Below, one piece after another: positions 41,261-49,407 of a stretch of 61,548 nucleotides of DNA. The notes below the pieces were generated by a model. The model ran no database searches and was not told the DNA's origin. It saw only the letters and a program-made list of their open reading frames with translations. The stretch's first letter is position 1; the number at the start of each line of letters is the position of its first letter. Where the stretch lies: the NCBI GenBank assembly GCA_025464975.1, contig JAODMT010000002.1, positions 1 to 61,548 on the forward strand. Reading direction: 5' to 3'. A program made the translations under genes and the position numbers. Source of the DNA: Microbacteriaceae bacterium (lineage in GTDB: Bacteria; Actinomycetota; Actinomycetes; Actinomycetales; Microbacteriaceae).

Positions 41261-42586
41261 ATGTCAGATGCAGTAGCTCACCTCCAGGCGCTCGTGCGAA
41301 TCCGCACTATCTCCCGGCTCGACGCGAGCGAGACCGACTGGGAGCCGTTCCAAGCCCTCATCGACCTGCTCCCCTCGCTCTATCCGGCGACTCACGCCGC
41401 ACTGAGTCGCGAACTCGTCAACGGCTACTCGATGCTGTACCGCTGGGAGGGTAAGACCCGCGACCGTCCGTCCGTTCTCATGGCCCATTTCGATGTCGTT
41501 TCGGCCGCCGACGAGGGGTGGATACACCCACCGTTCTCGGCAGAACTTACCGGCGCCGGACCCGAACAGCTCATCTGGGGTCGCGGCACCCTCGACGACA
41601 AGGGGTCCCTCGTCGCCGTGCTTGAGGCCGTCGAAGAGCACGTGATCGCCGGATTCGTCCCGGAACACGACGTCTATCTGAGCTTCGGGCACGACGAAGA
41701 GACGTTGGGCAGCGGAGCTCGAGCGATCGTCGATCTGCTCGAGTCTCGCGGCATCCGCCCGGGTCTCGTTATCGACGAGGGCGGAGCAATAGTCGAGGAC
41801 ATCTTCCCCGGCGTCAGCGGTCCGATCGCCGTCGTCGGAGTGAGCGAGAAGGGCATCCTCACCCTGAGACTGACCGTGGAACAGGATGGCGGCCACGCCT
41901 CGACGCCGCCGCGGCTATCGGCGACCGCGCGACTGGCTCGGGGCATCGTGCGTCTCAACAACCGGCCGTTCCGTGCGCGATTCACCCCGACCACCCTGGA
42001 GATGATTCGAACTCTCGGGGCGCATGCCGACCTTCCGTTGCGCCTGGTATTCCGCCACCTCTGGCTCACCCGGCCGGTGCTGCTCGCACTGTTCGCGCGG
42101 CTCGGGGACGAGACCAACGCGATGATCCGCACCACTCAGGCGGTGACAATGCTCGAGGGCAGCCAGGCCGTGAACGCGCTCGCCGAACGAGCGATGGCGA
42201 TCGTGAACCTCCGGGTGGCGATCGATTCGAGCGTCGCTGCGGCGGTCGAGCACGTGCGGAAGGCGATCCGGGATCCGCTCGTGCGAATCGAGACGCTGCA
42301 TCCGAACGAACCGTCCCCCGTCTCCCCGACCGAGGGTGTTGCCTGGGATCGGATTCAATCGGCCATCACGGAGACCTACCCCGGCACGATCGTTTCCCCG
42401 TATGTGATGATGGCCGCGAGCGACAGCCGCCACTTCACCAGGATCAGCGATTGTGTCTACCGCTTCAGCCCATTCGAGATGTCGACCGCAGAGCGCGGAA
42501 CGCTGCACGCGAAAAACGAACGGATCCACGTCTCGACGCTGCTGGGCGGGGTCGAGTTCTACGCGAGGCTGATCGCCACACTCTGA
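41261..42586 (+). CDS. M20-family metallopeptidase (carboxypeptidase S-like)
   Basis: 441-residue cytosolic zinc peptidase. Metal ligands: His in LMAHFDVVSAADEGW, bridging Asp in WGRGTLDDKGSL, catalytic Glu with partner in SFGHDEETLGSGA, Asp in LVIDEGGAI and His near the end (AKNERIH). The dimerisation/lid domain lies in between (EQDGGHASTPP). The pattern fits the CPS1 branch that trims C-terminal residues or dipeptides. ATG at 41261 follows GAGG; the frame extends upstream to 41243. Convergent with the SGNH hydrolase gene. Confidence 0.87.
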   Translation: MSDAVAHLQALVRIRTISRLDASETDWEPFQALIDLLPSLYPATHAALSRELVNGYSMLYRWEGKTRDRPSVLMAHFDVVSAADEGWIHPPFSAELTGAGPEQLIWGRGTLDDKGSLVAVLEAVEEHVIAGFVPEHDVYLSFGHDEETLGSGARAIVDLLESRGIRPGLVIDEGGAIVEDIFPGVSGPIAVVGVSEKGILTLRLTVEQDGGHASTPPRLSATARLARGIVRLNNRPFRARFTPTTLEMIRTLGAHADLPLRLVFRHLWLTRPVLLALFARLGDETNAMIRTTQAVTMLEGSQAVNALAERAMAIVNLRVAIDSSVAAAVEHVRKAIRDPLVRIETLHPNEPSPVSPTEGVAWDRIQSAITETYPGTIVSPYVMMAASDSRHFTRISDCVYRFSPFEMSTAERGTLHAKNERIHVSTLLGGVEFYARLIATL

Positions 42587-42608
42587 CGCAGTCGGTTGGC
42601 TGCGGTCC

Positions 42609-43199
42609 TCAGTCCCGCTTCGGCCTGACGTAGTCGTCGATGTTGATGGCGCGAATCGGGCTTGTCATCGGCGGAAGCTCGCGCAGTCGCACGAGAGCCG
42701 GTCGCAGCTCGGACAGCCAGGCCTCGTATCCCGCTTCGTTGAGGTGAAGCCGGTCGTCCGAATAGGCTGGGTTCAATTCGCCGTCTTCGAGCGCCATCGT
42801 CGGCCAGAGATCGAGGAATTGGGCGTGCACTGTCGCCGAGAACTGCCTGAGGTGGATGTTGGCCTCCCGGATCCGATCGGCGAACTCGCGCCCTCTCGGC
42901 ATGATCGACTGCACGAGCAACCGCGATCCCGGAAGTTGTCGACGCAGCTCAACGAGAGTCGATTGCACGTTCCTGACCATCGACTCGACATTCCGCCGAA
43001 GTCCGAGGTCATTGGTGCCAATGAGAAGAACAATCTCATCCGGTTGGGCCTCGACCACCGAGTCGAGCCGGTTGAGGACATCCTCACTGGTGTCGCCGCC
43101 GACCCCGAAGTTCAGAACGTTGAGTTCGGGGAACCAAGCTGCCCAGTCTCCCGCTTCCGTAAGGCTGTCACCCAGAAAAACAACTGTGTCTGCAGTCAT
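42609..43199 (-). CDS. SGNH/GDSL hydrolase
   Basis: 196-residue esterase/lipase-like hydrolase. The four blocks are visible: VVFLGDSLTEAG (catalytic Ser), NFGVGGDTSEDVL (oxyanion Gly), LLIGTNDLG (oxyanion Asn) and YSDDRLHLNEAGY (catalytic Asp and His). No signal peptide. Closest in form to small thioesterase-I-like or acetylhydrolase enzymes; the substrate is unknown. ATG at 43199 follows GGGAGG at a normal distance. On the same strand downstream of the HspR-like regulator, with 80 bp between. Confidence 0.85.
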   Translation of the reverse strand: MTADTVVFLGDSLTEAGDWAAWFPELNVLNFGVGGDTSEDVLNRLDSVVEAQPDEIVLLIGTNDLGLRRNVESMVRNVQSTLVELRRQLPGSRLLVQSIMPRGREFADRIREANIHLRQFSATVHAQFLDLWPTMALEDGELNPAYSDDRLHLNEAGYEAWLSELRPALVRLRELPPMTSPIRAINIDDYVRPKRD

Positions 43200-43279
43200 G
43201 ATGCGCCTCCCAAGGCTGCGCCCCGCAGGGAGCGTGTCTTTCCATGATCGCGCCTCGGGCTTGGAAACACTAGTTGGCG

Positions 43280-43726
43280 TCACAACGGGGTGCCGGTTGA
43301 TGGCTCGGTTTGACCCTCCGACCGGCGCCGCAGCCGGCGCTCGGCCGCCGTGGCTCGTGCGTGCAGGCGCGCATTGTCGTCCTGCAATCGAATCACGACG
43401 GCCACCCCGGCGAGGTTCACGCCGGATGCCATCAGGGCGACCGCTCGCCGGACCACCTCGAGGTCGGATTCCGAATAGCGTCGTGTTCCCCCGGCGGTCC
43501 GGATCGGCCGGAACAGTCCCTTCGACTCGTATAGCCGGAGCGTCTGCTCGCCAACACCAGCGCGCTCGGCAGCCGCGGTAATGCCGAAGGTCTCCGGCGA
43601 CTCTGACCGCCGATCGGCGCCGCCGTCACCCCTCGTGCCGCCGTCACTGCTCGTGCCGTCGACACCCCTCGTGTCGACACTGCTCGTGCCGCCATCACTG
43701 CTCACCGCTGTCCTGCTCCCATCCAT
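43280..43726 (-). CDS. MerR-family regulator, HspR-like
   Basis: 148 residues. The first 40 are Ser/Gly/Asp-rich repeats (SSDGGTSSVDTRGVDG). The MerR winged helix follows: FGITAAAERAGVGEQTLRLYESKGLFRPIRTAGGTRRYSESDLEVVRRAVALMASGVNLAGV, split here only by ordinary linkers. The VGEQTLRLYESKGL and SGVNLAGVAVVIRL segments are close to HspR, the heat-shock repressor of actinobacteria. The C-terminus is a short coiled coil. It is divergent from hsp20, and a perfect palindrome lies between them, 65 bp upstream of its ATG, supporting autoregulation and control of hsp20. Confidence 0.82.
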   Translation of the reverse strand: MDGSRTAVSSDGGTSSVDTRGVDGTSSDGGTRGDGGADRRSESPETFGITAAAERAGVGEQTLRLYESKGLFRPIRTAGGTRRYSESDLEVVRRAVALMASGVNLAGVAVVIRLQDDNARLHARATAAERRLRRRSEGQTEPSTGTPL

Positions 43727-43760
43727 CCAAAAAAGATTCGGAAATTTCCACCGAATTCAG

Positions 43761-43789
43761 TTGCGTCCTCGCTCCGACGGAGTTATAAC
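43761..43789 (+). promoter_or_regulatory. Sigma-A-type promoter of hsp20
   Basis: TTGCGT at 43761-43766, a 17-bp spacer and TATAAC at 43784-43789: a close match to the vegetative -35/-10 consensus at the best spacing. The AT-rich stretch stands out in this GC-rich window. Transcription would begin about 7 bp later, inside the adjacent palindrome. Confidence 0.8.
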
Positions 43790-43790
43790 A

Positions 43791-43812
43791 ATCTATGTCA
43801 AATGACATAGAT
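43791..43812. promoter_or_regulatory. Perfect 22-bp palindrome, putative HspR-like operator
   Basis: ATCTATGTCA-AA-TGACATAGAT: ten-base arms with no mismatch around AA. It covers the expected transcription start of hsp20, right after the -10 box, so a bound regulator would block initiation. It is also 65 bp upstream of the MerR-type gene. It does not resemble the HAIR sequence (CTTGAGT-N7-ACTCAAG) known for HspR. Confidence 0.8.
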
Positions 43813-43869
43813 CATCCAACCGAAACCGAAGAATACCGACAATCCCCAATCCGAAAAGGAGGAGTACAA

Positions 43870-44379
43870 ATGTTGATCCGTAACGACCCGCTTCGCGACT
43901 TTGACCGCTTCGCCCAGCAGGTATTCGGGACAACCACGCGGCCGACCTCGATGGCAATGGACGCCTGGAAGGAGGGTGACCAGTTCGTCGTTCAACTGGA
44001 CCTCCCGGGAGTCAATCCCGACAAGATCGACGTCGACGTTGAACGGAACGTGCTCACCGTGCGGGCCGAACGGTACGCCGAGCTTCCGGACGCCGCCGAG
44101 GCCGTGAGCGCCGAGCGCCCCTGGGGCATCTTCAGCCGCCAGCTTGTGCTTGGTGACGCACTCGATACCGAGCATGTCGAAGCAAGCTACGACCTCGGGG
44201 TGCTGAGCCTTCGCATTCCTATCGCGGCGCAGGCGAAGCCGCGCAAGATCGCGATTGCCAGGGGTGACTCGCACCGAGAATCCATTATGGCTAACGCGGA
44301 CTCGCACACAGAAAAAGTGGATTCACACATCGAGAGTGCGGATCCGCAGAGGGAAGGGAGCAGGAGCAGCAGAACATAG
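43870..44379 (+). CDS. hsp20: Hsp20/alpha-crystallin small heat-shock protein
   Basis: 169-residue ATP-independent chaperone. The alpha-crystallin domain runs from about 28 to 130 (MDAWKEGDQFVVQLDLPGV, IDVDVERNVLTVRAER, GIFSRQLVLGDALD, ASYDLGVLSLRIPIA, and the C-terminal AKPRKIAI in place of the usual IxI anchor). The last 40 residues are an acidic/basic tail built of decayed repeats (DSHRES, DSHTEK, DSHIES). ATG at 43870 follows AAAAGGAGGAG. Transcribed from the promoter at 43761-43789 and likely controlled by the divergent HspR-like repressor. Followed by a small gene on the same strand. Confidence 0.9.
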   Translation: MLIRNDPLRDFDRFAQQVFGTTTRPTSMAMDAWKEGDQFVVQLDLPGVNPDKIDVDVERNVLTVRAERYAELPDAAEAVSAERPWGIFSRQLVLGDALDTEHVEASYDLGVLSLRIPIAAQAKPRKIAIARGDSHRESIMANADSHTEKVDSHIESADPQREGSRSSRT

Positions 44380-44463
44380 GAGCCCATTCAACGGTCGTTC
44401 CGACGGCCGCGGATACATCCAAGGAACTCGCCACGGGAGTGCAAAGGAAGGAGGTGAAGGTTG

Positions 44464-44754
44464 ATGGCGTTCTCACTACTGGCCCTCGAACAACCGCTCG
44501 CCGACCGCCCGATTGCGGTCGAATCTGAGCAGGAACTGGTCGACCGGATGTTCGACGAGATCATCAGAGCGAACTTCCCCGACCCGAACCCGCCGTCACG
44601 ACTGGCGGTCGCCGTGTTGCCTCCGAGAGGCTCGTCGTGGGGATCGATCGGTGAGGCGGGCGATGCAGGCCGACCCGCATCGCCGAATCGGCTCACCGGG
44701 TACTGGCGACCGTTGGAGAGGTCGCCGCCTTCCCGGGGAGCGCTCCTCGACTGA
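44464..44754 (+). CDS. Small hypothetical protein co-transcribed with hsp20
   Basis: 96 residues, no known family. An acidic helix-rich first half (LEQPLADRPIAVESEQELVDRMFDEIIRANFPDP begins it) and a Pro/Arg-rich C-terminus. It has the strongest ribosome binding site in the window: AAGGAGGTGA at 44448-44457, fully complementary to the 16S tail, 6 bp before the ATG. An upstream TTG at 44461 is also in frame. Position 85 bp after hsp20 suggests one heat-shock transcript. Confidence 0.6.
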   Translation: MAFSLLALEQPLADRPIAVESEQELVDRMFDEIIRANFPDPNPPSRLAVAVLPPRGSSWGSIGEAGDAGRPASPNRLTGYWRPLERSPPSRGALLD

Positions 44755-44907
44755 TCGGGATACTGCAGATCAGGTCACTACACGCGGTGGCGCGTCTGGT
44801 CGGACCGGGCGCGCCGCCGCTTTGCGTGCGGGGACCGTCTTCTCCCCCCGGGGGACAACATCGGCTCGGAAACCGCCCCACGAACAACCGAAACTGACCC
44901 CTGAGCC

Positions 44908-44952
44908 GGCCCAGCCGCTGCCCGCCCAGCCACTGCCGGCCCAGCTCCAGCC
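44908..44952. repeat. 15-bp tandem repeat in a convergent spacer
   Basis: Three units at 44908-44922, 44923-44937 and 44938-44952 (GGCCCAGCCGCTGCC and variants). They lie between the small hsp20-linked gene and the end of the NmrA-like gene, in a 235-bp spacer where I see no gene. Confidence 0.75.
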
Positions 44953-44989
44953 AGCCACCACCGGCACGACCTGCCGTCCGCGGGCAACG

Positions 44990-46504
44990 TCAGACCCGAG
45001 CCCGACCGGCGCCTTCCCGCCGATGTTGCCGGACGTCGACCGCGAGCTGCGTCTCGGCCGTTCGGGTTATTTTCCGCGCCATCCCCGCGAAGATCGCGCC
45101 GTGAAACGGCAAAACGCTGAACCAGTAGAGCCGGCCGCCGAGGCCCTGCGGAAAGAACACCGCTCGCTGGCGGTAGTGTGACCCGCCCAGCCCGTCCGGT
45201 GTGACGCTCAGCTCAAGCCATGCCCCGCCCGGCACCTTCATCTCGGCGCGGAGCCGCAAGAACGAACCGCGACGAAGCTCCTCGACGCGCCAGAAGTCGA
45301 GCGCGTCGCCGGTGTTGAGGTGTGCCGCATTCCGCCGTCCCCGCCGAAGGCCGACACCTCCGACCGCCTTATCGACCCAACCGCGCACCGCCCAGGCGAG
45401 CGGGAACGAATACCACCCGTTGTCCCCGCCGATTCCCTCGATGACTCGCCACACCGCGGGAGGAGCGGCCGTGGTGTGAATCTCCCGCAGGTCCGTGAAA
45501 ACGGTGTGACCGCTCCATTCCGGGTCGCTCGGAAGCAGGTCGCTCGGCGCGCCGCGCACCGCCGAATCCTGCCAGCTCGTCTCGACCGCACCATCCCTCA
45601 TCCGCTCGAGCGCGAGCCGCACTGACGTGCGGTAGTCGGTCAGTCCGTCATCCGGATCGGGGATGTAGCGCTCGACATCGTGTTCGTGCGCGACGCAGTC
45701 GTATTGCAGCGAGGCGATGATCGGAATGGCGAGATCCCGCGGGATGGGCGTGACCAGATTCACCCACTGCGAAGCGAGCCACGGGGTCAGAACGGGGAGG
45801 GCCGCGATCGGGCGCTGCTTGAGGCCGGCCTCGATGGCGTAGCCGTTCATCATCTGCCCGTACCGCAGCACGTCCGGTCCCCCGATGTCGAATGTGCGGT
45901 TGACGTCCGGCGGCAGGTCGGCCGCCTCGACGAGGTAGTACAAGACGTCGCGGATGGCGATCGGCTGGATGAAGTTGCGCACCCATTTCGGCGCAGGCAT
46001 GTAGGGAAGCACGTCGGTGAGGTGGCGCACCATCTCGAATGAGGTCGACCCGGATCCGATCACGACGCCGGCCTGAAACGCGACCGTCGGCACACCCGAA
46101 TCAAGCAGAATTCGCCCGACCTCGGCGCGGGATCTCAGGTGTGGGGACAGCGCACCACGAGGGTGAAGTCCCCCGAGGTAGATGATGCGCGTGACGCCAG
46201 CATGCTTCGCGGCGACGGCGACGGTGGTCGCCGCTAGTGACTCCGCTCGCTCGAAGTCACCCTTCGCACCCATCGAATGAACGAGGTAATACAGCACGTC
46301 GATACCTGCGACCGCAGAGGCGACGGATGCTGCGTCGCCGAGGTCGCCGGTGACCACCTCAACCTGCCGAACCCACGGCACGTCGCTGAGTTTCCCGGGG
46401 TCACGCACGAGCACCCGAACCTGATGCCCTGCCGCGACGAGCCGCGGAACCAGGCGACCGCCGATGTACCCGGTGGCGCCGGTGACGAGAATTCTCTTGC
46501 CCAT
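44990..46504 (-). CDS. NmrA-like SDR fused to DUF2867 (SRPBCC-like) domain
   Basis: 504 residues. The first 300 are an atypical SDR (NAD(P)-binding) domain with ILVTGATGYIGGRLVPRLVAAGH and VLVRDPGKLSD, lacking a clear YxxxK pair (YYLVHSMGAKGDF is the nearest), as in NmrA-type redox sensors. The last 180 match DUF2867: WRVIEGIGGDNGWYSFPLAWAVRGW, DALDFWRVEELRRGSFLRL and GLGGSHYRQRAVFFPQGLGGRLYWFSVLPFH. This two-domain arrangement is widespread and not characterised. ATG at 46504. Downstream of a small membrane-protein gene on the same strand, with a terminator between them. Confidence 0.82.
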   Translation of the reverse strand: MGKRILVTGATGYIGGRLVPRLVAAGHQVRVLVRDPGKLSDVPWVRQVEVVTGDLGDAASVASAVAGIDVLYYLVHSMGAKGDFERAESLAATTVAVAAKHAGVTRIIYLGGLHPRGALSPHLRSRAEVGRILLDSGVPTVAFQAGVVIGSGSTSFEMVRHLTDVLPYMPAPKWVRNFIQPIAIRDVLYYLVEAADLPPDVNRTFDIGGPDVLRYGQMMNGYAIEAGLKQRPIAALPVLTPWLASQWVNLVTPIPRDLAIPIIASLQYDCVAHEHDVERYIPDPDDGLTDYRTSVRLALERMRDGAVETSWQDSAVRGAPSDLLPSDPEWSGHTVFTDLREIHTTAAPPAVWRVIEGIGGDNGWYSFPLAWAVRGWVDKAVGGVGLRRGRRNAAHLNTGDALDFWRVEELRRGSFLRLRAEMKVPGGAWLELSVTPDGLGGSHYRQRAVFFPQGLGGRLYWFSVLPFHGAIFAGMARKITRTAETQLAVDVRQHRREGAGRARV

Positions 46505-46561
46505 CTTTTCAGCGTAGGCGCGAGTCCCGCCGGAGCGGTAGGAGCTGTCCGGCCCTAAAAA

Positions 46562-46580
46562 CCCGGCGTTACACGCCGGG
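46562..46580 (-). terminator. Intrinsic terminator with stop codon in the loop
   Basis: Perfect 8-bp stem (46562-46569 with 46573-46580, CCCGGCGT/ACGCCGGG), 3-nt loop, followed on the minus strand by TTTTT. The TAA stop codon of the upstream gene (46571-46569) sits across the loop, so termination and the end of translation coincide. Confidence 0.88.
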
Positions 46581-46919
46581 CGGACGCCGGCCGCGGCGAC
46601 GGAGCATCTGTCCGTACACGCCGCCGGCGAATCCGATGACAACGAGCACGCCGCCGATAATGAAGCCAACGGGGAATGGCTTCGTCGTCTTCGCCGCGCT
46701 GGGCGCGGCGGCAGATGCCGCTGCTGGCATCGCGACGACTGAGCCAGGCTCGACCGACGCCGACACCGGGGTCGACGCCGACGCGATGGCGCGCGCGTGC
46801 CATTCGGGCGCGGCCTGCGCCGGGCCGGCGGCGAACCCGAGGACCGCTGCGGCGACAAGTGATGACGCCGCGAGCGCCACCGCCAGTGCCGGGGCGTTCG
46901 CGAGTCGGTGCCAGGTCAT
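46569..46919 (-). CDS. Small secreted/membrane protein with signal peptide
   Basis: 116 residues: a signal peptide (APALAVALAASSLVAAAVLGFAAGPAQA, cleavage likely after AQA), an Ala/Ser/Pro-rich middle and a C-terminal hydrophobic helix (VGFIIGGVLVVIGFAGGVYG) followed by RRRGRRPPG. The layout is that of a small surface protein anchored by its C-terminal helix; no LPxTG motif is present. Function unknown. The stop codon lies in the loop of a terminator hairpin. Confidence 0.7.
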   Translation of the reverse strand: MTWHRLANAPALAVALAASSLVAAAVLGFAAGPAQAAPEWHARAIASASTPVSASVEPGSVVAMPAAASAAAPSAAKTTKPFPVGFIIGGVLVVIGFAGGVYGQMLRRRGRRPPGV

Positions 46920-46999
46920 CCGCTCAGCCTACAAGCGCCCGGCCGACCCTCAGCCGACACCTGGGCCGACACCGGAGCCAACGCCTGGGCCGAGGATGG

Positions 47000-47854
47000 C
47001 TAGATGATGCCCTTGGGGTGCCACACCGTCTTGGTCTCGGTGAAGAAGGTGATTCGCTCGACGGTCGGCGCGGCAACTCCCTCCTCGGGGCCGAGTACGC
47101 GCTTGAGGGTCTCCGCCGCTGTGATCTGCAGGTCAATCCAGTCGAGGTCCCCGGCGCCGGCGAGGTCAAGCGCGTTGACGTCGGCGTGACTCGCGAGCCA
47201 CGGTGCGATCTCCGCCGCGGAACCGGTGAGCACGTTGATCACTCCCCCGGGAACATCGCTCGTTGCCAGCACCTCGCTCAGGCTGATCGCGGCAAGCGGT
47301 GACCGTTCGCTCGCGACGACGACGACGGTGTTGCCGCTCACCAGAGCCGGCGCGACGACGCTGACGAGCCCGAGGAGGCCCGAGTCCTGCGGCGCGATGA
47401 TCGCAACGACTCCGGTGGCCTCCGGGGTCGAGACGTTGAAGTAGGGTCCGCTCACCGCGTTGCCGTTGCCGGCTACCTGCACGTATTTGTCTGCCCAACC
47501 CGCGTACCAGACCCAGATGTCGATGGCCGCGTCGACCTGTCTCTCGGCCTCCGCCGCGGTGCATCCCTCGGAGAGGCGCAGTTCCTCAACGAACTGGGCG
47601 CGACGGCCCTCGAGTAACTCCGCGATGCGATAGAGCACCTGACCGCGGTTGTAGCCGGTGGCGCCGGACCAACCTGGGGTTGCGGCGCGAGCGGCGACGA
47701 CGGCATCCCGTGCGTCCTTCCGCGACGCCTTAGCGGCGTTGGCGAGGAAGGCGCCCTCGGCGGTCGAAACCTCATAGACGCGACCGGATTCGCTTCGAGG
47801 AAACTTGCCGCCGATGTAGAGCTTGTAGGTCTTCGGAACGGCTAGGCGGGTCAT
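47000..47854 (-). CDS. Half-length aldehyde-dehydrogenase-fold protein without catalytic domain
   Basis: 284 residues versus about 480 for the family. It keeps the N-terminal NAD-binding half (YKLYIGGKFPRSESGRVYEV, VAIIAPQDSGLLGLVSVVAPALVSGNTVVV, DVPGGVINVLTG) but has no catalytic Cys or Glu; the C-terminus (TKTVWHPKGI) is its own. The ATG overlaps the stop of the full aldehyde dehydrogenase by four bases (ATGA), so the two are made together in a fixed ratio. Likely a non-catalytic partner of the full enzyme, in the deoC operon. Confidence 0.82.
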   Translation of the reverse strand: MTRLAVPKTYKLYIGGKFPRSESGRVYEVSTAEGAFLANAAKASRKDARDAVVAARAATPGWSGATGYNRGQVLYRIAELLEGRRAQFVEELRLSEGCTAAEAERQVDAAIDIWVWYAGWADKYVQVAGNGNAVSGPYFNVSTPEATGVVAIIAPQDSGLLGLVSVVAPALVSGNTVVVVASERSPLAAISLSEVLATSDVPGGVINVLTGSAAEIAPWLASHADVNALDLAGAGDLDWIDLQITAAETLKRVLGPEEGVAAPTVERITFFTETKTVWHPKGII

Positions 47855-49404
47855 TTCGTGTCGTCCTTTTTTGTTTGCGAGGTTTCGATACGCGGGCTTC
47901 GCGCGCCACTCAACCCACCGGGTTCGATACGCGGGCTACTCGACCCACCCCAGCCGGCCGACTCGAGGTAGGCGGCGAGCCCGTGTCGGCCGCCTTCGCG
48001 CCCGTACCCGCTCTCCTTGTACCCGCCGAACGGACTCGCCGGGTCGAACTGGTTGAACGTGTTGGCCCAGACCACCCCCGCGCGCAGCTTGTCGGCAACG
48101 CCGAGGATCCGGCTACCCTTGTCGCTCCAGATGCCGGCAGAGAGGCCATAGGGCGTGTTGTTCGCCTTGGCGATCGCCTCGGCCGGGGTGCGGAAGCTCA
48201 GCACGCTGAGCACCGGCCCGAACACCTCGTCGCGGGCGATGCGGTGGCTCGTCGACACGTTGGTGAAGATGGTCGGCGCGAACCAGAAGCCGTCCTTCGG
48301 GATGACGCAGTCCGCGGTCCACCGTTCGGCGCCCTCCGCCTCGCCGATGTCGGAGAGCTCGCGAATCCGCTCTAGCTGTTCCTTCGAGTTGATCGCGCCG
48401 ATGTCGGTGTTCTTGTCGAGCGGGTCCCCGAGCCGAAGAGTGGACAGCCTGGCCTTCAGTCGATCGATCACCTCGTCGTGCACGTTCTCCTGCACGAGGA
48501 GGCGCGAACCGGCGCAGCAGACGTGGCCCTGATTGAAGAAGATGCCGTTGACGATCCCCTCGATCGCCTGATCGATCGGAGCGTCATCGAAGACGATGTT
48601 CGCCGCCTTGCCGCCGAGCTCGAGGGTGAGCTTCTTGCCGGTTCCGGCGGTGGACTTGGCGATGGCCCGGCCAACCGCGGTCGACCCGGTGAATGCGACC
48701 TTGTTGACGTCGGGGTGGTTGACCAGGAGGGAACCGGTGTCCCCCGCCCCCGTGATGATGTTCACCACTCCGGCTGGCAGGTCGGCCTGTTGCAGGATCT
48801 CCGCGAAAATGAGCGCGGTCAGGGGCGTGGTCTCGGCCGGCTTGATGACAACGGTGTTACCCGCGGCGAGGGCCGGGGCGATCTTCCAGGCGAGCATCAG
48901 CAGCGGGAAGTTCCACGGGATGACCTGAGCGGCAACCCCGAGCGAACGAGGGTTCGGGCCGAGGCCGGCGTAGTCGAGCTTGTCGGCCCACCCCGCGTAG
49001 TAGAAGAACCACGCGGCGACGAGCGGCACGTCGACATCCCGGCTCTCCTTGATCGGCTTGCCGTTGTCGAGGCTCTCGGCGACGGCGAGCTCGCGCGCCC
49101 GTTCCTGCACGAGCCGCGCGATGCGGAACAGGTACTTCCCGCGATCGGCGCCGGAGAGCTTCGACCAGGTGCGCTCGTAGGCGCGGCGAGCGGCCGCGAC
49201 GGCCCGGTCGACGTCGGACGCGTCGGCGCTGGCGATCTGGGCAATCTTCTTCTCGGTTGCCGGAGAGATCGTCTGGAACGACTGCCCGTTCCCGTCGGAG
49301 AACTCCCCGTCGATGAAGAGGCCGTAGCTCTCGCGCAGCTTCAGAATCGCGGTGGACTCCGGTGCCGGCGCGTAATCCAGAAAGCGCTGAGTGAGGTCGG
49401 TCAT
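47851..49404 (-). CDS. Aldehyde dehydrogenase (deoC operon)
   Basis: 517-residue NAD-dependent aldehyde dehydrogenase. Motifs: VIPWNFPLLMLAWKIAPALA (cofactor), LELGGKAANIVFDD (catalytic Glu), FFNQGHVCCAGSRLL (catalytic Cys), FGPVLSVLSF and NTFNQFDPASPFGGYKESGYGREGG. Together with DeoC, which splits deoxyribose-5-phosphate to acetaldehyde, it would oxidise the acetaldehyde. The last 35 residues (SSPRIEPGG ... SPRIETSQTKK) are read from the palindromic repeat at 47881-47949 and extend past the normal end. Three bp downstream of deoC; overlaps the half-length ALDH gene. Confidence 0.88.
   Translation of the reverse strand: MTDLTQRFLDYAPAPESTAILKLRESYGLFIDGEFSDGNGQSFQTISPATEKKIAQIASADASDVDRAVAAARRAYERTWSKLSGADRGKYLFRIARLVQERARELAVAESLDNGKPIKESRDVDVPLVAAWFFYYAGWADKLDYAGLGPNPRSLGVAAQVIPWNFPLLMLAWKIAPALAAGNTVVIKPAETTPLTALIFAEILQQADLPAGVVNIITGAGDTGSLLVNHPDVNKVAFTGSTAVGRAIAKSTAGTGKKLTLELGGKAANIVFDDAPIDQAIEGIVNGIFFNQGHVCCAGSRLLVQENVHDEVIDRLKARLSTLRLGDPLDKNTDIGAINSKEQLERIRELSDIGEAEGAERWTADCVIPKDGFWFAPTIFTNVSTSHRIARDEVFGPVLSVLSFRTPAEAIAKANNTPYGLSAGIWSDKGSRILGVADKLRAGVVWANTFNQFDPASPFGGYKESGYGREGGRHGLAAYLESAGWGGSSSPRIEPGGLSGARSPRIETSQTKKDDTK
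47881..47949. repeat. Palindromic TCGATACG/ACTCGACCC element, copy 2 (inside ALDH)
   Basis: Two head-to-tail halves, 47881-47919 and 47920-47949, each TTCGATACGCGGGCT then ACTC(A/G)ACCCACC. It is open in all frames used and is translated as the C-terminal end of the aldehyde dehydrogenase, just before the overlapping start of the next gene. Confidence 0.8.
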
Positions 49405-49407
49405 TGG

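Noticed and set aside
44513-45181. Open frame with PQPLPAQPL repeats
   Set aside because: Antisense or out of frame to the real genes and coded by a 15-bp tandem repeat; no start signal.
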